The notes beneath the pieces were generated by a model. It was given only the letters and a program-made list of their open reading frames with translations, did no database searches and had not been told where the DNA came from. The position numbers were made by a program, and so were the translations under genes. DNA of 20,761 nucleotides from Propionibacteriaceae bacterium (GTDB lineage: Bacteria; Actinomycetota; Actinomycetes; Propionibacteriales; Propionibacteriaceae): the NCBI GenBank assembly GCA_009778535.1, contig WRJP01000010.1, positions 1-20,761 of the forward strand, written 5' to 3'. Below, piece by piece: positions 1-5,179 of the stretch. Within the stretch, counting starts at the first letter, position 1, and each line of letters starts with the position of its first letter.

Positions 1-191
1 GTCCGTTGGTTGCGATTCTTTGGGGAAAAGACGCCCAAACCCTGATTCCCAGACTTGGGACAATCCCCTACATAGCTTCCGCCCATCCGTCGCCAATGTC
101 TTCACACGCAGGATTCTACGGTTCAAGGCCGTTCAGCAAAACCAATCAACTTCTGGAAGAACTGTCAAGTAAACCAATAGTCTGGGCATAG
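1..191 (+). CDS. ung: Uracil-DNA glycosylase, C-terminal fragment (5' end outside window)
   Basis: This is the last ~63 codons of a family-1 uracil-DNA glycosylase, the base-excision enzyme that removes uracil from DNA. The reading frame is open to the left edge, so the gene begins outside the window. The translation contains ILWG followed by a segment beginning HPSPMSSHAGFYGSRPFSKTN. This matches the family's C-terminal DNA-intercalation motif (HPSPLSxHRGFFGxxxFxxxN), and its His is the catalytic residue. The protein ends KPIVWA, close to the usual PIDW end. The TTG at 6 is an internal Leu, not a start. The gene is convergent with the SRPBCC gene at 680-261. The 69-bp gap between them has a small CTTGGT/ACCAAG hairpin without a T-run. 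Confidence 0.9.
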   Translation, partial: PLVAILWGKDAQTLIPRLGTIPYIASAHPSPMSSHAGFYGSRPFSKTNQLLEELSSKPIVWA

Positions 192-260
192 CCGTCCGGC
201 GTCAGCACAATCCAACCCGCAGGGCACCTTGGTCGCAACCAAGCGCCACAACCGAGATGT

Positions 261-680
261 TTAACCTACCGCGGCAATCAGCGCTTCTATTGCGGTTTCC
301 CAGCGCTTCACCAACGCAGCCGTGTCGAAGTATTCAGGCACTTGATCCTGAATTATCTCAATCAGCGTCTCGGTTTGCGTTTGCTGGCATAAAAGAACTT
401 TGACCATGGTCTTTGGCGCACCCTCGGATGCATACCAACTGAATCTGATCTCCTCTAATGGGTGATAGGAACGAATCACTCCGTATTTACCATCATCGGA
501 ACGCCAACCATCGCCTTTGTCGCCCAACACAGCTCCCGGACCCAATAAGGCCGCAGCGCCCGTTGGGGAGACGATTGACTTCCAAATGTCATTAACTGGT
601 TTGGACACCGACCGACTGACATTTACGACGGTGGTGCCCGAAACACCCGAAGGGGTATCACCCGATACCGGAAAAGTCAT
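261..680 (-). CDS. SRPBCC / AHSA1-like small domain protein
   Basis: This 139-aa protein looks like a START-like SRPBCC fold (AHSA1 or polyketide-cyclase type). A short N-terminal tail is followed by a beta strand (VVNVSRSVSKPVNDIWKSI) and a helix typical of the 'sxspexVWxalt' opening. A central DGKYGVIRSYHPLEEIRFSWYA stretch matches the 'xpgxrlxftW' part of AHSA1 proteins. The C-terminal helix (AALVKRWETAIEALIAAVG) is the usual amphipathic closing helix with its conserved W. The ligand is unknown; members bind small hydrophobic molecules or act as co-chaperones. The ATG at 680 has a plausible ribosome site (GAGG about 5 nt upstream). The gene stands alone, convergent with ung. Its upstream region is the structured segment 700-868. 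Confidence 0.6.
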   Translation of the reverse strand: MTFPVSGDTPSGVSGTTVVNVSRSVSKPVNDIWKSIVSPTGAAALLGPGAVLGDKGDGWRSDDGKYGVIRSYHPLEEIRFSWYASEGAPKTMVKVLLCQQTQTETLIEIIQDQVPEYFDTAALVKRWETAIEALIAAVG

Positions 681-699
681 GGAACCCTCACTTCGTTGC

Positions 700-868
700 G
701 AATCTCCAAGTTAAGCGACACCCTAGCGAACCTGGTCGAAATCGGGAAGTGTTTTCGGTGAAAAGCCCAGGAAACGAGACGGAAAATCTGCGTGTCGCTA
801 CCAACGAGTTGCTCGTGGTGCGGGTTGAATAGAGACAACCGAACCAGGTATGAGATGGTTCGGTTTTT
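700..868 (+). ncRNA. Candidate structured RNA 1, ending in an intrinsic terminator
   Basis: No credible protein is encoded here, but the + strand folds well by eye. A perfect 8-bp closing stem joins 714-721 (AGCGACAC) to 792-799. Inside it, CCTGG 731-735 pairs with 767-771, and TTTTC 752-756 pairs with GAAAA 760-764 round a GGT loop. A second hairpin (800-808 with 812-819, one bulge) follows, and then the terminator at 837-868. This is the architecture of a small RNA or an attenuating leader, but no gene follows immediately. The stems could equally form in the minus-strand mRNA leader of the SRPBCC gene (ATG at 680); the terminator orientation favours the + strand. No known RNA family was recognised. 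Confidence 0.35.
837..868 (+). terminator. Strong rho-independent terminator T1
   Basis: A perfect 10-bp stem, AACCGAACCA (837-846) with TGGTTCGGTT (856-865), closes a 9-nt loop (GGTATGAGA) and runs into TTTTT (864-868). The T-run lies only on the + strand side, so it terminates rightward transcription. No + strand gene lies between ung (ends 191) and this site, which supports a small RNA ending here. Confidence 0.75.
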
Positions 869-900
869 GGTCGCTTCGTCCCCCACTTTCTTGTTGCATT

Positions 901-910
901 TGGTATAGAT
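901..910 (+). promoter_or_regulatory. Possible extended -10 promoter for structured RNA 2
   Basis: TGG followed by TATAGAT (904-910) resembles an extended -10 element (TGn-TATAAT). No good -35 hexamer is visible at the usual spacing. A start near 916 would give a transcript of about 310 nt ending at terminator T2. Confidence 0.3.
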
Positions 911-915
911 GTTGC

Positions 916-1228
916 AGATGTTTCACCTGATGTAAACTCCCGAAAAATTGTCTACGCGACACGCCGATAAAACTAAAATTCTTTTTGAAAAAGGCTTGCG
1001 TCTTGGCGGGAAAGCGAGTAGAAATGTTCTATGCCAATCCGGTAGCCCCGCAAGGGAATACCGAAGAAGCAGTCAGGAAGCGGTACGAAACTCCCGGGCT
1101 AGCAGAGCAATCTGCGGGCGCTCGTTAGGACAGACTGAGCGAGACATTCGGACGACCTGAGGTTAGGGAAATGTTCGCCCGTAACCAGCCGGAGGCCGAA
1201 CCAACTCATACTTGGTTCGGCCTTCTTG
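916..1228 (+). ncRNA. Candidate structured RNA 2 with GNRA tetraloops, ending in terminator T2
   Basis: This stretch lacks a believable ORF but is dense in hairpins. TTGGC 1003-1007 pairs with GCCAA 1033-1037 and encloses TAGAA/TTCTA (1019-1031). CGGTA 1040-1044 pairs with TACCG 1059-1063 and encloses CCC-GCAA-GGG (1047-1056). GCAGA-GCAA-TCTGC lies at 1102-1115, so there are two GCAA tetraloops. CGCTC 1119-1123 pairs with GAGCG 1137-1141, and ACATT 1144-1148 with AATGT 1170-1174. Terminator T2 follows at 1193-1227. The next gene is the NUDIX hydrolase about 95 bp downstream, so this may be a regulatory leader (riboswitch or attenuator) or an independent RNA. Short strings resemble cobalamin riboswitches but the core does not fit. 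Family unknown. Confidence 0.4.
1193..1227 (+). terminator. Rho-independent terminator T2
   Basis: A perfect 11-bp stem, AGGCCGAACCA (1193-1203) with TGGTTCGGCCT (1213-1223), surrounds a 9-nt loop (ACTCATACT) and is followed by a short T-rich run (TTCTT). It shares the core CCGAACCA/TGGTTCGG stem with T1, but its loop is almost the reverse complement of the T1 loop. It sits upstream of the NUDIX gene, where it could act as an attenuator. Confidence 0.65.
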
Positions 1229-1323
1229 GTTGCTTACGCTTAGGTTCCAATACGCCGTCCCTAGAGTCGATATTCAACCTGTCGAAGCTACTCAGCGCGA
1301 AGGGTAGATGGCATGATGGAAAG

Positions 1324-2091
1324 ATGCAGATTATTGGAGTGCTGAATCCCGCAGCGCCTGCGGTGTTTTCGGTGCAGCTAGCCCACGGAGCCGACCCGCA
1401 TCAGTTGGCGTACGAACGTGGTTTTCGCATCATCCGACCGCTGTCTGTCAACGGTGCCGCACCTGACATCAATTTCAAAGTGCAACTTGTACCCGTCACT
1501 AAAACCGACTCGAATAGCAGCGCAAGTCTCCCAACCGTCGAAGTGGGTCTGCCAGACGAAAAACCTGAGCCGCGACAACGCATCGCTGCATATGCGATTG
1601 TGCTTTCCGCACGCGGGTTACTGGCCACCGAATTTTCTGATCGAACCGCAGTTAGCGGCCAATGGGGGCTTCCCGGAGGCGGAATCCAAGAAGGTGAAAC
1701 CCCAAGTCAAGCTGTTATTAGAGAAGCCATTGAAGAAACTGGACAAAGCCTTGAACTCACTCAACTAATCGACATCCAAACCGACCACTGGGTCGGACTG
1801 TCTCCCTTTAACAAGGTTGAGGACTTCCACGCAGTTCGGATTATCTACACCGGATTGTGCCCGAATCCGCGCGACATCGTGATTAACGATACCGATGGCA
1901 CCACCTCAGCCGCCGCTTGGATTGAGCTGGACGGTTGGGGTGCCGTCAACTGGACAAGGGCGGCTAGGACACTGCTAAATCGTCACATGGGACGGATTCA
2001 GCACGGCTGGGATAATAACAAACTAGCTGCGCTGGAAATAGGACAGGATTCGCAGCAATTCGATGTAGAGCCAAACCATGGTGACAACTAA
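1324..2091 (+). CDS. NUDIX hydrolase with an N-terminal extension
   Basis: This predicted pyrophosphohydrolase of nucleoside diphosphates linked to X is about 255 aa long. The Nudix box is complete at residues ~119-140: G119, E125, then R133-E134 and E137-E138 ending in G140, preceded by WGLPGG. The first ~85 residues form a separate extension of unknown role, with a Pro/Glu-rich linker before the Nudix fold. The substrate cannot be read from sequence. The frame is open back to an ATG at 1171, but that start would translate terminator T2, so the ATG at 1324 is preferred; its ribosome site is weak. The 3' end overlaps the end of the convergent Bax inhibitor-1 gene by 69 bp. The upstream structured RNA may control it. 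Confidence 0.8.
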   Translation: MQIIGVLNPAAPAVFSVQLAHGADPHQLAYERGFRIIRPLSVNGAAPDINFKVQLVPVTKTDSNSSASLPTVEVGLPDEKPEPRQRIAAYAIVLSARGLLATEFSDRTAVSGQWGLPGGGIQEGETPSQAVIREAIEETGQSLELTQLIDIQTDHWVGLSPFNKVEDFHAVRIIYTGLCPNPRDIVINDTDGTTSAAAWIELDGWGAVNWTRAARTLLNRHMGRIQHGWDNNKLAALEIGQDSQQFDVEPNHGDN

Positions 2092-2886
2092 TCCGAAAGA
2101 TGCCCGCCAAGACTCGTTCGCTGGAGCCTGATTCCTGACACCATCTTCAATTCTCTCGAAATCCAACAGCAGGTTGAACACGGCCAGACCAACACCCAAC
2201 GCCGAGATGAGCATTGCCAGCGCTCCGGCTCCCGGGCCAATCCCAATGATTCCGGTATGAATGCCAAAAATGGCAAGAATGAAATTAACGAAATACACCG
2301 CGGCAAGTGCGATAGTTCCGACAATCACCATCTTGCGGAGCCTGCCGGTTACGCGGATTCGCAGGAAGTGGTAACCGGCGAGAACTACACCAGCAGTCAC
2401 AAACGTGCCAAAAACTGCTGGAAAAATAATGCCCGGGTAGATCGTGTCAAAAGTTTTCGAGATCGCGCCCAAAAACACGCCTTCAACCACTGAATAGAGT
2501 AGGACGAATGCGGGATTCACATTGCGACGAGCACTCACCAAGAAAACTGTTCCAAAAGCCGCCAAGCCGCAGACTGCCGTTACTGGCCAAAGCGCAGTGA
2601 TCGGAAGAAAAACCATGGTCAGCGCTGCAACAGCAATCATCAGCCCCATCGTTATCGCCGACTTTGCCAACACATCGTCGATGGTCATCACTCCAGCAGG
2701 TGCCTGTTGCGCAGGCTGTTGTGGAACAAAACCACCAGCAGGCGGCTGATAGTAACCCGCTTGCGGGGGGTAAGCCCCTGGCGCTTCAGCTTGGAAGTTT
2801 GGCTGTCCATAAGCAGGGTAAGTCTGCTGTGGTTGCGTCTGAAAAGCGTCAGCCTTCGACAAAACTGGATTCTTGCTAGCTATCAT
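2023..2886 (-). CDS. Bax inhibitor-1 / YccA family membrane protein
   Basis: This 287-aa integral membrane protein has about seven hydrophobic segments from residue ~75 to the C-terminus. It matches the BI-1/YccA (TMBIM) family, whose members act in membrane stress, calcium leak or FtsH regulation depending on the organism. Family features seen are the SVVEGVFLGAIS segment in mid-protein and a late LLLDFERIEDGV stretch. The first ~65 residues are a soluble tail rich in Pro, Gln, Tyr and Ala, common in actinobacterial homologues. The ATG at 2886 has a good ribosome site (GGAGG about 7 nt upstream). A TACAAT -10 box lies at 2910-2905. The gene is divergent from nadE and overlaps the NUDIX gene tail-to-tail. 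Confidence 0.88.
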   Translation of the reverse strand: MIASKNPVLSKADAFQTQPQQTYPAYGQPNFQAEAPGAYPPQAGYYQPPAGGFVPQQPAQQAPAGVMTIDDVLAKSAITMGLMIAVAALTMVFLPITALWPVTAVCGLAAFGTVFLVSARRNVNPAFVLLYSVVEGVFLGAISKTFDTIYPGIIFPAVFGTFVTAGVVLAGYHFLRIRVTGRLRKMVIVGTIALAAVYFVNFILAIFGIHTGIIGIGPGAGALAMLISALGVGLAVFNLLLDFERIEDGVRNQAPANESWRASFGLVVTMVWLYIELLRILSYFQRS

Positions 2887-2904
2887 GTCATCCTCCTACC
2901 CTGC

Positions 2905-2910
2905 ATTGTA
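2905..2910 (-). promoter_or_regulatory. -10 box for the Bax inhibitor-1 gene
   Basis: On the minus strand TACAAT lies just upstream of the GGAGG ribosome site and ATG at 2886. No clear -35 is visible. A start near 2898 would give a very short leader that still holds the ribosome site. Confidence 0.4.
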
Positions 2911-3035
2911 CCCTCTCCCCCAAGCATCTTGGCGGCGGCCGTGGTATTGACCGACCACCTCTTTGCCAACCGGCACGTTAAGAGCAACTAGCGGGAGAAG
3001 GACACAACACGCCAAAGGTATGGAATGCTATAGGT

Positions 3036-5117
3036 GTGGACTTTTTCAATCTATATGCACACGGCTTTGTTCGCGTTGCAGCTTGTAATTTCCCGATAAC
3101 GCTAGCGCAACCCCAAAAAAACGCCGAAGCTGTGGCCGACTACACAAAAAAGCTGTCGCAAGCCTCAGTAGCGCTCGCTGTATTCCCGCAACGCTGTCTT
3201 AGCGGATATTCCCTCGACGATCTGCTACTGCAAGACACTTTGCTCGATGGCACCCAATCAGCCTTCTCTTGGCTGACTCAAGCCACAAAAGACTTTAAAA
3301 CGGTGATCATCGTCGGTGCGCCACTGCGCCATCTCAACCGTGTCTACGACTGCGCAGTTGCTCTCTACGGTGGAACCATCCTCGGAGTGGTTCCAAAGTC
3401 ATATGCCCCTTCACATCATGAGTTGTATGAACGCCGTCAAATCACCCCTGGCGACGATCAAGGTACCCAAATCAAGTTGGCCGGACAAACCGTACCCTTT
3501 GGAACGAATCTGATATTCGCGGCAACTAACCTGCCCGAATTCGCATTTAGCATCGAGATTTCCGACGATTCGCAAGTACCGATTCCACCTTCGGCTGCTG
3601 CCGCTATGGCCGGAGCAACCCTGATCGCCAATCCTTCCAGTTCGCCAACGAGCGTCGGAAAAGCAGCAGAGCGAAAGAAACACTGCGAAAGTAGTTCAGC
3701 TAGACTCATCGCCGGATACCTACTTGCAACCGCCGGAGCCGGAGAATCCTCTACCGACCTGGCCTGGGACGGACAAACGCTAATTTACGAAGCGGGCACA
3801 CTTTTGGCGCAATCAGCGTCATTCTCCCCACATCGTCAAGCCGCAATCGCTGATGTCGATTTGGGTATGCTCTGTCACCAACGGCAACGACTCGGCACCT
3901 TCGATGACTGCGAACGCAATCATGCAGACCTGACGATGTCATTCCGCAGGATTGAATTTGAATTGGCGATTCCCGCCGGCGACTTGGGATTGCAGCGAAA
4001 AGTTTCTCGCTTCCCATTTATTTCAGAGGCTCCCACCCAGCACGGCGCAGATTGCAAAGAAGTACTCAATATCCAAGTCAGCGCGCTAGCACAGCGACTC
4101 CAAGCCATCGGCAACCCGAAAATCATCTTGGGAATTTCTGGAGGCTTGGATTCCACCCACGCACTGATCGTCGCAGCCAAAGCGATGGATAGATTGCACC
4201 GACCCCGCACCGACATTTTAGGCTTCACCATGCCAGGGTTCGCCACCTCGGCTCACACTAAAGCTAATGCAACCTCACTAGCTCACGCACTAGGAATTAC
4301 ATTTTCCGAACTGGATATTCGACCGGCAGCAAATCTAATGCTCCGCGAACTCGAAAACCCATTTGCAGCCGGTGAAAAAGTTTACGATGTCACCTTTGAA
4401 AACGTTCAAGCTGGCCTTCGCACCGATTTTCTGTTCAGACTAGCCAATCAGCGCGGCGGAATCGTCTTGGGAACCGGAGACATGTCAGAACTGGCGCTGG
4501 GATGGTGTACCTACGGAGTTGGCGACCAGATGTCTCATTACAACGCAAACGCAGGGGTTCCAAAGACCTTCATCAAGGAATTCCTACGCTGGGTGATCAA
4601 CGCTGGGATATTTGGAAAATCAGTCACAATCACTCTAAAAGCTATTCTCGAAACCGAAATTTCCCCTGAGTTGATACCTGCTACCGAAACTGCTGCTGTG
4701 CAATCTACCGAAGCAACGATCGGCCCATTTGACCTACAAGATTTCAATCTTTTCTACACACTGCGCCACGGCATGAAACCTACCAAGATTGCATTTTTGG
4801 CCTGGCATGCCTGGAATGACGCGACGACCGGTTCGTGGCCAAGTGGCTACCCCGAAGCGGAGCGAAATGCGTATGACATGGCGACGATCAAGAAATGGTT
4901 GAAGGTGTTCTGTCAGCGCTTCTTCGGTTTTGCCCAGTTCAAACGTTCTGCCTCCCCAAATGGCCCGAAGGTCTTTAGCGCCGGTTCGCTTTCCCCACGC
5001 GGCGACTGGCGGATGCCATCCGACATATCGGCAAAGCTCTGGCTGCAAGATACCTACCGTATCCCTGACAAAGGTTCGATCCGCAGACTTGAGCCCGTCG
5101 ATTGGAATCACGAGTAA
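3036..5117 (+). CDS. nadE: NAD+ synthetase (NadE) with a degenerate glutaminase domain
   Basis: This 693-aa enzyme makes NAD+ from deamido-NAD+, ATP and a nitrogen donor, the last step of NAD biosynthesis. Residues 1-~290 are the nitrilase-like glutaminase domain and ~340-693 the synthetase domain. The synthetase looks intact: P-loop SGGLDST at 368-374, then PGFATS, DVTFENVQAGLRTD, GTGDMSELALGWCTYGVGDQ and VPKTF. In the glutaminase domain the position of the catalytic Glu is Gln52 (FPQRC for the usual FPELC) and that of the nucleophilic Cys is Ser176 (EISDD for EICED); Lys121 (VPKSY) remains. Numbering matches the M. tuberculosis triad Glu52/Lys121/Cys176 as I remember it. The enzyme therefore probably cannot use glutamine and depends on free ammonia (inference). 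The GTG start gives the conserved MDFxxxYxHGFVRVA beginning; no ribosome site is evident. Confidence 0.93.
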   Translation: MDFFNLYAHGFVRVAACNFPITLAQPQKNAEAVADYTKKLSQASVALAVFPQRCLSGYSLDDLLLQDTLLDGTQSAFSWLTQATKDFKTVIIVGAPLRHLNRVYDCAVALYGGTILGVVPKSYAPSHHELYERRQITPGDDQGTQIKLAGQTVPFGTNLIFAATNLPEFAFSIEISDDSQVPIPPSAAAAMAGATLIANPSSSPTSVGKAAERKKHCESSSARLIAGYLLATAGAGESSTDLAWDGQTLIYEAGTLLAQSASFSPHRQAAIADVDLGMLCHQRQRLGTFDDCERNHADLTMSFRRIEFELAIPAGDLGLQRKVSRFPFISEAPTQHGADCKEVLNIQVSALAQRLQAIGNPKIILGISGGLDSTHALIVAAKAMDRLHRPRTDILGFTMPGFATSAHTKANATSLAHALGITFSELDIRPAANLMLRELENPFAAGEKVYDVTFENVQAGLRTDFLFRLANQRGGIVLGTGDMSELALGWCTYGVGDQMSHYNANAGVPKTFIKEFLRWVINAGIFGKSVTITLKAILETEISPELIPATETAAVQSTEATIGPFDLQDFNLFYTLRHGMKPTKIAFLAWHAWNDATTGSWPSGYPEAERNAYDMATIKKWLKVFCQRFFGFAQFKRSASPNGPKVFSAGSLSPRGDWRMPSDISAKLWLQDTYRIPDKGSIRRLEPVDWNHE

Positions 5118-5179
5118 CAGGCAGAAGCTCGTGTCTTGATACACAAACCTACGGTTTGCACCGAGTCAGTGGTGTCTGG

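Noticed and set aside
677..886. 69-codon minus-strand frame upstream of the SRPBCC gene
   Set aside because: It covers the terminator and stems of RNA candidate 1, has no recognisable domain and no convincing start.
1003..1090. Cobalamin riboswitch
   Set aside because: Strings such as AATCCGG, GCCCCGCAA and AGTCAGGA recall the cobalamin consensus. However, the GGTG before AATCC is missing, the loop-5 ACTGT is replaced by a GCAA tetraloop hairpin, and the AGTCAGGA is not followed by the ACC part of the B12 box. A covariance-model search would decide.
948..1160. 70-codon + strand open frame in the structured RNA region
   Set aside because: Starts with TTG, has no ribosome site, and its Arg/Ser-rich translation resembles nothing; the hairpins explain the sequence better.
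1171..1323. Upstream start (ATG at 1171) for the NUDIX gene
   Set aside because: The extra 51 codons would be encoded by an 11-bp perfect intrinsic terminator and its flanks and show no domain-like composition. The ATG at 1324 is preferred.
5145..5160. Terminator between nadE and rng
   Set aside because: CAAACC/GGTTTG forms a small hairpin, but neither side has a T-run, so only a weak stem is supported.
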